Source: an uncultured Alphaproteobacteria bacterium
GTDB lineage: Bacteria > Pseudomonadota > Alphaproteobacteria > HIMB59 > GCA-002718135
Direction of reading: 5' to 3'
NCBI GenBank assembly: GCA_902597795.1
Contig: CACJZA010000001.1
Span: forward strand, 1-64,000
DNA length: 64,000 bases
The notes below the pieces were generated by a model, which had not been told where the DNA came from, made no database searches, and saw only the letters and a list, made by a program, of their open reading frames with translations. Made by a program: the position numbers and the translations under genes. Of the stretch, positions 49,668-58,864 are shown piece after piece (the first letter of the stretch is position 1; each line of letters begins with the position of its first letter).

Positions 49668-50630
49668 ATGAAGAAACTTCAAAAAGCAGATTACATTAAA
49701 ATGTATTCATTTATGCTCAAAATTAGAAGATTTGAGGAAAGAGCAGCTCAACTTTATGGAATGGGTAAAATAGGTGGTTTTTGTCATTTGTATATTGGCC
49801 AAGAAGCTGTTGTTGTTGGTATATTAATGACAATTGATAAGAATGACTCAGTTGTAACAACTTACAGAGATCATGGCCATATGATTGCTAGAGGACTAGA
49901 TCCTAAGCGTATTATGGCAGAGTTGACTGGTAGAGAAGATGGCTATTCTGCTGGTAAGGGTGGTTCAATGCATATGTTTTCAAAAGAAAATAACTTTTAT
50001 GGTGGGCATGGTATTGTAGGAGCTCAAGTACCAATTGGAACGGGTATAGCATTCACACATAAATATAATGGAGAAAAAAATATATGTAGAACATATATTG
50101 GTGATGGAGCAATGAACAATGGACAAGTTTTTGAAGCTTTTAATCTAGCTGCTTTATGGAAGCTGCCCGTTTTATACATTATTGAAAATAATAAATATGG
50201 AATGGGCACATCTGTAGATAGAGCGGCGGCCGGATTAGATTTGTATAAAAGAGGTGAAGCATTTGGTATTCCTGGAGAGAAAGTAGATGGAATGAATATA
50301 TTTTCAGTTATAGAAGCAGCAGATAAAGCAGGTAAATATGTTAGGGAAGGGAATGGACCATATATTATAGAAGTACAAACATATCGATATAGAGGACATT
50401 CAATGTCAGATCCTGCAAAATATAGAACGAAAGAAGAATTAGATAATTATAAGCAAACTGACCCTATTGAAATAGTTAAAGCTGAAATATTAAAGAAAAA
50501 AATTGCAACTAATGATGAAATTGAAAAAATTAATAAAGATACGTTAGAAGAAATTAAAAATGCTGCTGAATTTGCAACCAATAGTCCTTTTCCAAAGGAC
50601 AGCGAACTTTATACGGATGTTTATTTATAA
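49668..50630 (+). CDS. pdhA: Pyruvate dehydrogenase E1 component subunit alpha
   Basis: This is the thiamine-diphosphate-binding subunit of the E1 heterotetramer (320 residues). GDGAMNNGQVFEAFNLAALW (from residue 145) is the ThDP/Mg motif, GGHGIVGAQVPIGTGIAF the upstream part and YRYRGHSMSDPAKYR the loop that in mitochondrial enzymes carries phosphorylation sites. The E1 alpha-beta type and operon with pdhB and pdhC are characteristic of alphaproteobacteria and mitochondria rather than the single-chain E1 of E. coli. Confidence 0.97.
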   Translation: MKKLQKADYIKMYSFMLKIRRFEERAAQLYGMGKIGGFCHLYIGQEAVVVGILMTIDKNDSVVTTYRDHGHMIARGLDPKRIMAELTGREDGYSAGKGGSMHMFSKENNFYGGHGIVGAQVPIGTGIAFTHKYNGEKNICRTYIGDGAMNNGQVFEAFNLAALWKLPVLYIIENNKYGMGTSVDRAAAGLDLYKRGEAFGIPGEKVDGMNIFSVIEAADKAGKYVREGNGPYIIEVQTYRYRGHSMSDPAKYRTKEELDNYKQTDPIEIVKAEILKKKIATNDEIEKINKDTLEEIKNAAEFATNSPFPKDSELYTDVYL

Positions 50631-50633
50631 ATT

Positions 50634-50795
50634 ATGAGTACAGAAATTTTAATGCCCGCATTATCTCCAACAATGACAGAAGGTAATCTGTCTAAGTGGT
50701 TAATTAAAATAGGAGATACTGTTAAAGCTGGTGATTTGATTGCTGAAATTGAAACTGATAAAGCTACAATGGAAGTAGAAGCGGTCGATGAAGGT
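50634..50795 (+). repeat. Lipoyl domain copy 1 (in pdhB)
   Basis: Bases coding for residues 1-54 of PdhB resemble those at the start of pdhC. By hand alignment 40 of 53 residues (2-54) are identical, with an unbroken identical run over 37-54. This is a domain duplication inside two functional genes, not a mobile repeat. Confidence 0.85.
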
Positions 50796-52013
50796 GTTGT
50801 TCTTGATCTTTTATTTAAAGAAGGTGAAGCCAATATTCCAGTAAATAAAGCTATAGCGATTATTGGCGAACCAAATGAAAAAGTTGAAGTACAAAAAGAG
50901 GCTCCCATTGAAAATGTGATTGAAGAAAAGAAAATTGAAAAAAATATTGAGACAAAAATCGAGAATAAGAAAGCTGATATAATCCATACACCATCACCTA
51001 AAATAGAAGAAGATAGAAATTTAAGTTCAGAAGAAATTACTATGCGCCAAGCACTAAGAGATACAATGGCCGAAGAAATGAGAAAAGATAATAAAGTTTT
51101 CATACTAGGAGAGGAAGTTGCCGAGTATCAAGGTGCGTATAAAGTCACACAAGGTCTTCTTCAAGAATTTGGAAAAGAAAGAGTATTAGATACGCCTATT
51201 TCCGAACATGGATTTACCGGATTAGCAGTTGGAGCAGCATTTAAGGGATTGAGACCAATCTTAGAATTCATGACATTTAATTTTTCTATGCAAGCAATTG
51301 ATCAAATTATAAATTCAGCTGCAAAAACACTTTACATGTCTGGAGGACAAATTAATTGCCCTATTGTTTTTAGAGGACCTAATGGTGCTGCGGCCCAAGT
51401 TGCTGCACAACATAGTCAGGATTTTTCTTCCTGGTATTCTCAAGTGCCAGGTTTAAAAGTCATTGCACCTTCAACTCCATATAACGCAAAAGGTTTGTTA
51501 CGTTCTGCAATATCAGACCCAAATCCTGTAATTTTTCTAGAAAATGAAATTCTTTATGGGTTAAAAGGTCCTGTTAATAATGATGTTAATTTCTCAATAC
51601 CTATTGGAAAAGCAAATATTGAAAAAGAAGGAAAAGATTTAACAATTGTTACTTATTCTATAATGTTACAGAAATCGAAAGAAGCGGCATTAAGATTAAA
51701 AGAGGAATACAATTTAAATGCAGAAATTATTGATTTACAAACTTTACGACCTTTAGATACTGAAACAATATTAGATTCAGTTAAAAAAACTAACAGACTA
51801 ATTACTGTTGAAGAGTCTTGGCCATTTGGCAGTGTTGGTTCTGAAATTGCAAATATTGTTCAAAGAGATGCATTTGATTATTTAGACTCACCAGTGATAA
51901 AAGTTAATAGTGCTGATGTTCCAATGCCATACTCATTAAGCTTAGAAAAGTTATACCTTCCTCAAGTTGATGATATTATAAATGCTGCAAAAAAAGTAAG
52001 TTATATAAAATAA
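50634..52013 (+). CDS. pdhB: Pyruvate dehydrogenase E1 component subunit beta, with lipoyl domain
   Basis: This is the E1 beta subunit (459 residues) with an N-terminal lipoyl domain (residues 1-80, lipoyl Lys43 in [16 protein letters not shown]), a lysine- and glutamate-rich linker (about 83-125) and the transketolase-like domain (from about 130; [49 protein letters not shown]). A lipoyl domain on E1 beta is a known alphaproteobacterial feature. It starts 3 bases after pdhA, and pdhC follows without a gap. Confidence 0.97.
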   Translation: MSTEILMPALSPTMTEGNLSKWLIKIGDTVKAGDLIAEIETDKATMEVEAVDEGVVLDLLFKEGEANIPVNKAIAIIGEPNEKVEVQKEAPIENVIEEKKIEKNIETKIENKKADIIHTPSPKIEEDRNLSSEEITMRQALRDTMAEEMRKDNKVFILGEEVAEYQGAYKVTQGLLQEFGKERVLDTPISEHGFTGLAVGAAFKGLRPILEFMTFNFSMQAIDQIINSAAKTLYMSGGQINCPIVFRGPNGAAAQVAAQHSQDFSSWYSQVPGLKVIAPSTPYNAKGLLRSAISDPNPVIFLENEILYGLKGPVNNDVNFSIPIGKANIEKEGKDLTIVTYSIMLQKSKEAALRLKEEYNLNAEIIDLQTLRPLDTETILDSVKKTNRLITVEESWPFGSVGSEIANIVQRDAFDYLDSPVIKVNSADVPMPYSLSLEKLYLPQVDDIINAAKKVSYIK

Positions 52014-52175
52014 ATGGCCATTAAAGTTTTAATGCCTGCATTATCTCCTACAATGTCAGAGGGTGTAATAAATAAGTGGTTAGTTAATATCGGTGACACT
52101 GTTTCAGCTGGAGATATATTAGCAGAAATTGAAACAGATAAAGCAACAATGGAAGTTGAAGCAGTTGATGAAGGA
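52014..52175 (+). repeat. Lipoyl domain copy 2 (in pdhC)
   Basis: This is the partner of the lipoyl-coding segment at the start of pdhB, about 1.4 kb upstream. Third-position differences are frequent while the protein is kept, which shows purifying selection rather than very recent gene conversion. Confidence 0.85.
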
Positions 52176-53243
52176 GAAATTACACATTTGATTGATACAA
52201 CACCAGATAAACAAATTGCTGTTAATTCTGTCATTGCTTTAATCAATGGACGCGAAGATGAAAGATTAGAAGATTATAATAATAAAGATCAAACTGTAAG
52301 TAGTGAAGAAAAAAATCAAATTTCAGAAACACCTAAAGTTAATAATGAAGTAGATAAAAATCAAATAATAGAAAGCAGTAAAGATTTAAACACTAAACAA
52401 AATACAAATTTTGCTTCACCGTTTGTAAAAAAATTTTCTAAAGATAACAATATTGATCTAACTCTTATTAAAGGGTCTGGACCTGATGGCAGGATAATAA
52501 AAAAAGATATTCAAAATTTTGAACTTCATACTAATAATGAAAATATATCTGTAATTGAGCCTTCGAGTATTAGAAAAATAATTGCTGAAAGAACAACACA
52601 AACTAAAAATGAGGTGCCACATTTTTATCTTACTATTGAAACAAGAATGGATAAGCTGATAAATTTAAGAAAAAAAATAAATTCAAATAGTGATATCAAA
52701 ATCTCGTTTAATGATCTCATTGTTAAAGCATGCGCAATGGCAATAGCGAAAAATCCACAAACAAATATTTCTTGGGTGAATGGTAAAATTCATCAATATA
52801 AAAATATCGATATTGCTATAGCGGTAGCGTTAAAAGAAGGATTGATTACACCTATTGTTAAAGAAGCTGATACAAAAGGATTAGCTGAAATCTCAACAGA
52901 AATTAAATCATTAGTAAAAAAAGCTAATCAAAATAAACTATTACCAGAAGAGTATAGCGGAGGATCTATAACTATCTCAAACTTAGGAATGTTTGGAATC
53001 ACAGAATTTCAGGCAATTATTAATCCGCCACAATCAAGTATTATTGCAATTGGATCTATAATTGAAAAACCCGTTATTAACGCTGGCAGTATTGAAATAG
53101 GGTATACAATGAAATCTACCATTTCAGCAGATCATAGATCATTAGATGGTGCCGTTGCGGCAAAATTACTCAAAGATTTTAGCGATATTTTAGAAGATCC
53201 TTTCCAAATATGGTTGAATAGCTTGGATATGGAAGTTATTTAA
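52014..53243 (+). CDS. pdhC: Pyruvate dehydrogenase E2 (dihydrolipoamide acetyltransferase)
   Basis: This forms the core of the pyruvate dehydrogenase complex (409 residues). One lipoyl domain (Lys43 in [16 protein letters not shown]), an E3/E1-binding domain (about 130-165, [20 protein letters not shown] with [10 protein letters not shown]) and a catalytic acetyltransferase domain ending in [19 protein letters not shown] with His374 and Asp378. IPIK-like residues are replaced by [14 protein letters not shown], still normal for the family. No E3 (lpd) gene follows; lipA comes 5 bases later. Confidence 0.97.
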   Translation: MAIKVLMPALSPTMSEGVINKWLVNIGDTVSAGDILAEIETDKATMEVEAVDEGEITHLIDTTPDKQIAVNSVIALINGREDERLEDYNNKDQTVSSEEKNQISETPKVNNEVDKNQIIESSKDLNTKQNTNFASPFVKKFSKDNNIDLTLIKGSGPDGRIIKKDIQNFELHTNNENISVIEPSSIRKIIAERTTQTKNEVPHFYLTIETRMDKLINLRKKINSNSDIKISFNDLIVKACAMAIAKNPQTNISWVNGKIHQYKNIDIAIAVALKEGLITPIVKEADTKGLAEISTEIKSLVKKANQNKLLPEEYSGGSITISNLGMFGITEFQAIINPPQSSIIAIGSIIEKPVINAGSIEIGYTMKSTISADHRSLDGAVAAKLLKDFSDILEDPFQIWLNSLDMEVI

Positions 53244-53248
53244 CATTC

Positions 53249-54184
53249 ATGAGTGGACCACGTCATCCTGAGAAAGTAAAAAATAAATCTAATCCAATTC
53301 CTAAAAAACCCAGTTGGATTAGAGTAAAAGCACCAACTTCAAAATTTTTCAAAGAAACAAATAAACTCCTAAAAGATAAAAAAATTGTAACTGTATGTGA
53401 AGAAGCTGCATGTCCAAATATAGCTGAATGTTGGCAAAAAAAACATGCAACATTTATGATACTTGGAGATATATGTACTAGAGCCTGCGCATTTTGTAAT
53501 ATTAAAACTGGTAAACCTCATTTCATTGATCACGGTGAAGCTATAAGAATTGCTGAGTCAGTTAAGCAATTGAATTTAGAACATGTTGTAATAACTAGTG
53601 TTGACAGAGATGACCTAATAGATGGCGGGGCACTACATTTTATTAACGTAATAGATTCAATTAAATCTTTAAATCCAAGTTGCACAATTGAAATTTTAAC
53701 TCCTGACTTTAAAAATAAACCTGAAGCTATAGATATTTTATCGAAAAATTTACCTGACGTCTTCAATCATAACTTAGAAACAGTGCCAAGATTATATCCA
53801 TCAATTCGTCCGGGTTCACGTTACTTTGTAAGTTTGAATTTACTTAGTCAAATTAAAGAAAAAAACCCAAGTATATTTACAAAATCAGGTCTAATGGTTG
53901 GTTTAGGTGAAACTAAAGAAGAAGTTTATCAAGTAATGGATGATTTGAGAGCAGCTAATGTTGATTTTATTACTATAGGACAATACTTACCACCAACACC
54001 AAAGCACGCTAAGCTAGAAAAATTTATTACTCCTGAAGAATTTGAGGAATACAAAAAAATGGCATACGCAAAAGGATTTCTAATGGTGGCATCCTCACCA
54101 CTTACTCGCTCTAGTTATCATGCATCTGATGATTTTAAAATCATGCAAGAAAATAGGAAAAATAAACTTTATTCAATTCAATGA
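53249..54184 (+). CDS. lipA: Lipoyl synthase
   Basis: This is a radical SAM enzyme that inserts two sulfur atoms into octanoyl-protein to make lipoyl groups, such as those on PdhB and PdhC just upstream (311 residues). The auxiliary cluster ligands are Cys50, Cys55 and Cys61 ([12 protein letters not shown]), and the radical SAM cluster ligands Cys76, Cys80 and Cys83 (CTRACAFC). The conserved C-terminal [11 protein letters not shown] holds the serine ligand. The partner lipB is not in the window. It overlaps the next gene by 4 bases. Confidence 0.98.
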   Translation: MSGPRHPEKVKNKSNPIPKKPSWIRVKAPTSKFFKETNKLLKDKKIVTVCEEAACPNIAECWQKKHATFMILGDICTRACAFCNIKTGKPHFIDHGEAIRIAESVKQLNLEHVVITSVDRDDLIDGGALHFINVIDSIKSLNPSCTIEILTPDFKNKPEAIDILSKNLPDVFNHNLETVPRLYPSIRPGSRYFVSLNLLSQIKEKNPSIFTKSGLMVGLGETKEEVYQVMDDLRAANVDFITIGQYLPPTPKHAKLEKFITPEEFEEYKKMAYAKGFLMVASSPLTRSSYHASDDFKIMQENRKNKLYSIQ

Positions 54185-54618
54185 AATCTTCAAATAGAGA
54201 GGAAATAGTCGATCACGACGCAAAAGGACTTTTTGATATTGTTTTAGATATTGAAAGTTATCCATATTTTATTCCTTGGTGTTCAGCAATGAGAATTCAT
54301 TCAAAAAATAAAAATGAAATATATGCTGATATGGTCGTATGGTATAAATATTTTATGCCCCAAACTTTTGGTTCTCACGTCACTTTTGATAAAAAAAAAC
54401 TTTCAATAAGTACAACTTATATTGAAGGACCTTTAAAAGACCTTAAAACTAATTGGGTTTTTGAATCATTGAAAAAAAATCAAACAAGAATTCATTTTAA
54501 TGTTGAGTTTGAATTTAAACGATTTTTTCACCAAAAAATTGCTGAAGCTTTTTTTCCTTTAATTGAAAATAAAATGATAGAATCATTTAAAGTTCGTGCT
54601 GATGAAATTTTAGATTAA
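54181..54618 (+). CDS. Coq10/RatA-type SRPBCC protein
   Basis: This is a 145-residue START-like (SRPBCC) protein. [20 protein letters not shown] near the N-terminus and [20 protein letters not shown] with [11 protein letters not shown] are typical of the Coq10/RatA (polyketide cyclase) family. Homologues bind ubiquinone or, in E. coli RatA, affect ribosome subunits; position after lipA is common in alphaproteobacteria, where a quinone role is favoured. Which role applies here is not decided. The 3' end overlaps the convergent pncC by 9 bases. Confidence 0.88.
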   Translation: MKSSNREEIVDHDAKGLFDIVLDIESYPYFIPWCSAMRIHSKNKNEIYADMVVWYKYFMPQTFGSHVTFDKKKLSISTTYIEGPLKDLKTNWVFESLKKNQTRIHFNVEFEFKRFFHQKIAEAFFPLIENKMIESFKVRADEILD

Positions 54619-55074
54619 TTGATTAATTTTGCTAAATATAAAATCTCTAGTTTTTCTCTGTATTTCCAATCGTTTTCCTTTGTATATTTTTTTGAAAACA
54701 TAATTACTTTTATTAATTTTAATTCCAATATACACTAATCCTACTGGCTTAAACTTTGTCCCACCATTAGGACCTGCTATTCCAGTTGTAGAAATACAGA
54801 TTTTTGTTTTTTCATTTTTGTACAGACCATTTATCATGTCCTCAGCTACTTCTTTACTTACAGCTCCAAATTTAGAGAGATTACTTTTTGAAACAGATAA
54901 ATATTTAGATTTAGCTTTATTTGAATAACTAATAATCCCGTAAGAAAAAATTTTTGAAACCCCACTATATTTTGTGATTGTGTTTGCTATTAGCCCACCT
55001 GTGCATGACTCAGCCACTGAAATTGAGATATTTTTTTTAATTAATTTATCTATAACTTTTTCAATAATAGGCAT
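54610..55074 (-). CDS. pncC: Nicotinamide-nucleotide amidase (CinA C-terminal domain family)
   Basis: This is a stand-alone CinA C-terminal domain (154 residues) that hydrolyses nicotinamide mononucleotide to nicotinate mononucleotide in NAD recycling. SVAESCTGGLIANTITKYSG (from residue 19) holds the catalytic serine, and YGIISYSNKAKSKYL, KFGAVSKEVAEDMINGL and STTGIAGPNGGTKFKPVGLV complete the family pattern. No N-terminal CinA domain is fused or nearby. It overlaps pgpA by 14 bases on the minus strand. Confidence 0.93.
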   Translation of the reverse strand: MPIIEKVIDKLIKKNISISVAESCTGGLIANTITKYSGVSKIFSYGIISYSNKAKSKYLSVSKSNLSKFGAVSKEVAEDMINGLYKNEKTKICISTTGIAGPNGGTKFKPVGLVYIGIKINKSNYVFKKIYKGKRLEIQRKTRDFIFSKINQLI

Positions 55075-55537
55075 TTACAATATAAAGAATTATTATTGTA
55101 TATATTCCTGCTATTAAATCATCAAGAATTACACCAAAAGCCGATTTAAGTTTCCTGTCTACTATATTGGCTGGAAAAATTTTGAATATATCAAAAAAAC
55201 GAAATAAAATAAAAATTAATACTATTGTTACATAAGGATTTATTATTTTAATTTGATCATAAAATATTAAAATTAAGTACACACCTAAGAATTCATCAAT
55301 AACTATTATTTTTGAGTCATGTGATTGGGTGTGCGAAGAGAATTTATTAATAAATAATAAAGATAGTAAAAAAATTACAAAAAAAATAAATATAAATATT
55401 TCTAAAGAAATAATTTTGTATTCAACAATAGGAAATAATATAACTATTGATAAAAAAGATGCAAAGGTTCCTGATGGTATTAATTTAATATATCCAGCAT
55501 AAGATAAAGATACAAAAAAATTAGCTAATTTTATCAT
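55061..55537 (-). CDS. pgpA: Phosphatidylglycerophosphatase A
   Basis: This membrane enzyme dephosphorylates phosphatidylglycerol phosphate (158 residues, four hydrophobic helices). ISYAGYIKLIPSGTFASF-like sequence at the N-terminus, SHDSKIIVIDEFLGVYLIL (the metal-binding D/E motif) and RFFDIFKIFPANIVDRKL with GVILDDLIAGIYT are the PgpA motifs. It overlaps pncC by 14 bases and ispDF by 17, so the three genes form one minus-strand unit. Confidence 0.93.
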   Translation of the reverse strand: MIKLANFFVSLSYAGYIKLIPSGTFASFLSIVILFPIVEYKIISLEIFIFIFFVIFLLSLLFINKFSSHTQSHDSKIIVIDEFLGVYLILIFYDQIKIINPYVTIVLIFILFRFFDIFKIFPANIVDRKLKSAFGVILDDLIAGIYTIIILYIVNAYY

Positions 55538-56660
55538 CTGTTATATGAACTATTGATTCGGCTGCAATTCCTTCGCCATTACCAATAAAACCAATTTTTT
55601 CATTAGTAGTTGCTTTAATAGACACAGAGCTATTTTTAATTTTAAGTAATGTTGAAATATTTGTAATCATTTTTGAAACATATTTATTAATTTTAGGTTT
55701 TTCAGCTATTATATTTATATCTAGATTGATTACGGAATAACCTTTTTCTTTAAGTTTATTTCTACAATAAATGATAAATTTAGATGAATCTGCATTTTTC
55801 CATTTTTTTTCTGTGTTAGGAAAGTGATAACCTATATCTCTCATAGAGAGTGCACCAAAAATACTATCACAAATTGCATGCAGTACAACATCCGCATCAG
55901 AATGACCAATTAATTTAGAGAAAGGAATATCAATGCCTCCTAATTTTAATCCTTTTTTAGTTTTTTTATCAATTTGATGAATATCGTAACCAATACCGAA
56001 TTTTGTTATGGGTTTTTTGTGTAAATTAAATAACTGAATATCTTCTGGATAAGTAATTTTAATATTATTTTTTTCACCTTTGATCAAATTTATTTTTATT
56101 TTTGATTTTTGTAATAGTCCTGCATCATCATTAAATTCAAAATTTTTATATTTGATATGTTCTTTTAATATTAATTTATAATTAAAACCCTGAGGTGTTT
56201 GTATATTGATTGCTTTTGTTTCCAATTTACTATTCTTTATTAACTGTCTGTCGTTATATTCAACATATGGAATTGCATTAGTATTTTTGCTTAATTTGGA
56301 TAAAATTTTTTTAATTAATTTATTACTGCATAAAGGACGTGCAGAGTCATGAATTAATACATTTTTAATTTTAAATTTTTTTAAATTTTTTAAAGCATTA
56401 AATGATGAAATTTGTCTTGTAAGCCCAGGTTTTGAATAGGTAATTTTTATTTTCTCAGAAACAGCCTTATGATTAAAGTAAGTCTTTTGATATTTTTTAT
56501 CTATTGAAATATTAATAATATCAAAGTTTGATAAATCTAAATTTGAAATAAAATAATTTAAAAAATTTGTATTCCCAATTTTTAAGAATTGTTTTGGAAT
56601 TTTTTGACCAAATCTCTTTCCTTTTCCACCAGCTAGAATTACAAGTGCATTTTTCATCAT
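55521..56660 (-). CDS. ispDF: Bifunctional IspD/IspF enzyme of the MEP pathway
   Basis: This fusion protein (379 residues) catalyses two non-consecutive steps of isoprenoid synthesis. IspD part: LAGGKGKRFGQKIPKQF (9-25), IHDSARPLCSN and the region to about residue 215. IspF part, from about 220: FGIGYDIHQID, GHSDADVVLHAICDSIFGA, RDIGYHFPNTEKKWKNADS and KATTNEKIGFIGNGEGIAAE, with the zinc ligands Asp-His and His. The fusion is common in alphaproteobacteria and epsilonproteobacteria. Two ATG codons are adjacent at the start (MMKN); the first is taken. Confidence 0.97.
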   Translation of the reverse strand: MMKNALVILAGGKGKRFGQKIPKQFLKIGNTNFLNYFISNLDLSNFDIINISIDKKYQKTYFNHKAVSEKIKITYSKPGLTRQISSFNALKNLKKFKIKNVLIHDSARPLCSNKLIKKILSKLSKNTNAIPYVEYNDRQLIKNSKLETKAINIQTPQGFNYKLILKEHIKYKNFEFNDDAGLLQKSKIKINLIKGEKNNIKITYPEDIQLFNLHKKPITKFGIGYDIHQIDKKTKKGLKLGGIDIPFSKLIGHSDADVVLHAICDSIFGALSMRDIGYHFPNTEKKWKNADSSKFIIYCRNKLKEKGYSVINLDINIIAEKPKINKYVSKMITNISTLLKIKNSSVSIKATTNEKIGFIGNGEGIAAESIVHITDDKIS

Positions 56661-56719
56661 TTTAATTTATATACTATACTATTTTACTATCATTATTTAA
56701 AAACTAACTAAAGTATACT
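56661..56719. promoter_or_regulatory. Divergent promoter region, ispDF / ntrY
   Basis: This 59-base, nearly pure A/T gap lies between two opposite genes. On the minus strand TATAGT and TATAAA-like hexamers stand shortly before ispDF. On the plus strand TATACT (56714-56719) directly abuts the proposed ntrY GTG, too close to drive it. No operator-like repeat was found. Confidence 0.35.
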
Positions 56720-58864
56720 GTGTTTAACCTATCAAAATTACTTAAATCTATTCATCTTTCAAGATTATCTTTTTATTTTTTAATCTTTTTAATCATATTG
56801 AGTTTTTCGATCACATTCTACTTAATGCTTCCAAATAACGATCTAGTAAAAGATCCAAGAAGACTACAATTTTTTTTATTGGCGGATGTAATTTTTGTCA
56901 TTTTATTGATTTCCATAATTATTAGACAAATTGTTCTGATTTTAGTGAGAAGAAGAAAAAGTTATGATGAATCTCGATTATATATAAAATTTGTAAATTT
57001 ATTTGCTGCAATGGCTTTAGGACCAGCGATTGGTTTGGTTATTATAACATCATTATTCTTTAATTTAGAATTAAGAACTTGGTATGGAGATGCTGTAAGG
57101 GATGCGGTTGTAAATTCTAATATCGTAGCAAGAAATTATGAAAATGAAATACAGGCAGAAATTGTGTCTGATACTCAGTTAATTATGAGAGAGATATTAA
57201 AAGTTTCTCAAAATAATGAGGTAAATATTCAATCAATTAGAACAGCTTTAAGTGAATTTATTAATTTAAGAACTATTTCAAGTATTTATATTTTTAATAC
57301 GGAAGGAAATATATATTTAAGTTTAAAAGATCCTGATAATAAAAATTTTTCAGTGCCATCAAATGAAATATTTAAGATTGTTAATCAAAATCGTGTTTAT
57401 ATTTTTCAATTAAATAAAAATTCAATCACTGCTTATAAAAAAATAAATTTTTTAAATGATGTTTACATGCAGGTTAATAGAAATCTAAATACTAATATTT
57501 GGGATCATATTAGCGCTACAAAAGAGGCATTTGAAATTTATACCATCAAAGAAGAGGAAAGTTCAGGAATTCAAATAACTTATTCAATGATATTTGTTCT
57601 TTTCTCCATTTGTTTTATATTAGTGGCTATTTTGATTGGATTTAATTTAGCTAGTAATCTTAGTAAACCAATTACAAACTTAATCAAATCAGCGAATAAA
57701 ATATCAGAAGGGAATTTTGATGCTAAAGTTAGTGAGGCAGATCAATTTCAAGAGATAAAAATATTACTATCGTCTTATAATAAAATGATTTCTGAAATTG
57801 AGAATAAACAAAATGAGTTAATATCAAAAAGTCAAGAAGATGAAGAAAAAAGAATTTTTATAGAGGCGATCTTAAGTCTTTTAACAATAGGTGTAATTTC
57901 TTTAGATAAAAATTTTAATATTTTGTTATACAATAAAACTTTAACAAAACTGTTTAGAAGTACTAAAACTTTTAAAATAAATGAAAATTTTCTATCCTAT
58001 TTCCCTGAATGGAAAAAAATATTTGAGAATTTTGAAACCTCAAATAAAGTATTATTAAATTTTCAATACGATTTTACATTATATGATGATCAGAGGAATT
58101 TTAATATCAGAGTCATTAAAGAGATTAATGATAATAAAATCGAGGGATATGTTGTTGCTCTAGATGATGCTACATCTTTAATTTTAGCAGAAAAACATGC
58201 TGCTTGGTCTGATATAGCAAGAAAGATAGCACATGAAGTTAAAAATCCTCTCACCCCTATTAAACTTTCTGCTGAAAGAATAGAAAAGAAATTTTTAGAT
58301 GCAAAAACAGATAAAGAAGATATTTCACTTTTAACTAGAACAATATCAAGGCAAGTTGATGATATTGGAAAGTTAGTTGATGAATTTTCATCTTTTGCGA
58401 GAATGCCTGAAGCAGAAATTAAGCTTGATAATCTATCAAAATGTTTAGAAGAAGCATATCTTTTATATTTCAACACAAGGAAGGATATAAAACTTAATTT
58501 AATTAAACCTAAAAATGATATTTATTTTCATTTTGACACTCTTCAAATATCAAGATGTTTCAGTAACTTAATTAAAAATGCTATTGAAGCTGTGGAAAAA
58601 ATACCTAACCCTGCAGTCGAAATATTAATGGCTACTGATGCTAAAAATATAAAAATTGAGATAAAGGATAATGGTGTGGGAATTGATGAAAAAATGTTGA
58701 GTAAAATATTTGAGCCTTATTTTACAACTAAAACAAAAGGAACTGGTCTTGGATTATCTATTGTAAAAAGAATTATTGAAGATCATGGCGGTAAAATTAA
58801 AATTGAGAAAAATAAAAATATGGCAGGAACAACATCACTAATTAATTTTGAATATAATGTATAA
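56720..58864 (+). CDS. ntrY: Nitrogen-regulation-type sensor histidine kinase NtrY
   Basis: This membrane histidine kinase (714 residues) has about four transmembrane helices (roughly 15-35, 50-75, 90-115 and 290-312), a periplasmic domain, a HAMP segment (SKPITNLIKSANKISEGNF), a PAS region, a phosphoacceptor motif with His505 (KIAHEVKNPLTPIKLSAERI) and an ATPase domain (NLIKNAIEAVEK, DNGVGIDEKM, GTGLGLSIV). The ligand is unknown here; homologues respond to nitrogen or redox state. The start GTG at 56720 is uncertain. The usual upstream ntrB and ntrC are absent. It overlaps ntrX by 8 bases. Confidence 0.95.
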   Translation: MFNLSKLLKSIHLSRLSFYFLIFLIILSFSITFYLMLPNNDLVKDPRRLQFFLLADVIFVILLISIIIRQIVLILVRRRKSYDESRLYIKFVNLFAAMALGPAIGLVIITSLFFNLELRTWYGDAVRDAVVNSNIVARNYENEIQAEIVSDTQLIMREILKVSQNNEVNIQSIRTALSEFINLRTISSIYIFNTEGNIYLSLKDPDNKNFSVPSNEIFKIVNQNRVYIFQLNKNSITAYKKINFLNDVYMQVNRNLNTNIWDHISATKEAFEIYTIKEEESSGIQITYSMIFVLFSICFILVAILIGFNLASNLSKPITNLIKSANKISEGNFDAKVSEADQFQEIKILLSSYNKMISEIENKQNELISKSQEDEEKRIFIEAILSLLTIGVISLDKNFNILLYNKTLTKLFRSTKTFKINENFLSYFPEWKKIFENFETSNKVLLNFQYDFTLYDDQRNFNIRVIKEINDNKIEGYVVALDDATSLILAEKHAAWSDIARKIAHEVKNPLTPIKLSAERIEKKFLDAKTDKEDISLLTRTISRQVDDIGKLVDEFSSFARMPEAEIKLDNLSKCLEEAYLLYFNTRKDIKLNLIKPKNDIYFHFDTLQISRCFSNLIKNAIEAVEKIPNPAVEILMATDAKNIKIEIKDNGVGIDEKMLSKIFEPYFTTKTKGTGLGLSIVKRIIEDHGGKIKIEKNKNMAGTTSLINFEYNV

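Noticed and set aside
50621-52246. Two minus-strand open frames (50621-51103 and 52001-52246) with similar translations, looking like a small paralogous family
   Set aside because: They lie antisense to the lipoyl domains of pdhB and pdhC. Their likeness is a by-product of the duplicated lipoyl-coding DNA, and the sense genes are unmistakable.
54181-54618. Reading the SRPBCC protein as the RatA toxin of a toxin-antitoxin pair
   Set aside because: No partner antitoxin (RatB type) lies beside it, and the position after lipA is the usual site of a housekeeping Coq10-like protein in alphaproteobacteria.
58090-58476. 128-codon minus-strand open frame inside ntrY
   Set aside because: It is fully antisense to the conserved histidine-kinase core and has serine-rich, domain-free translation typical of shadow frames.
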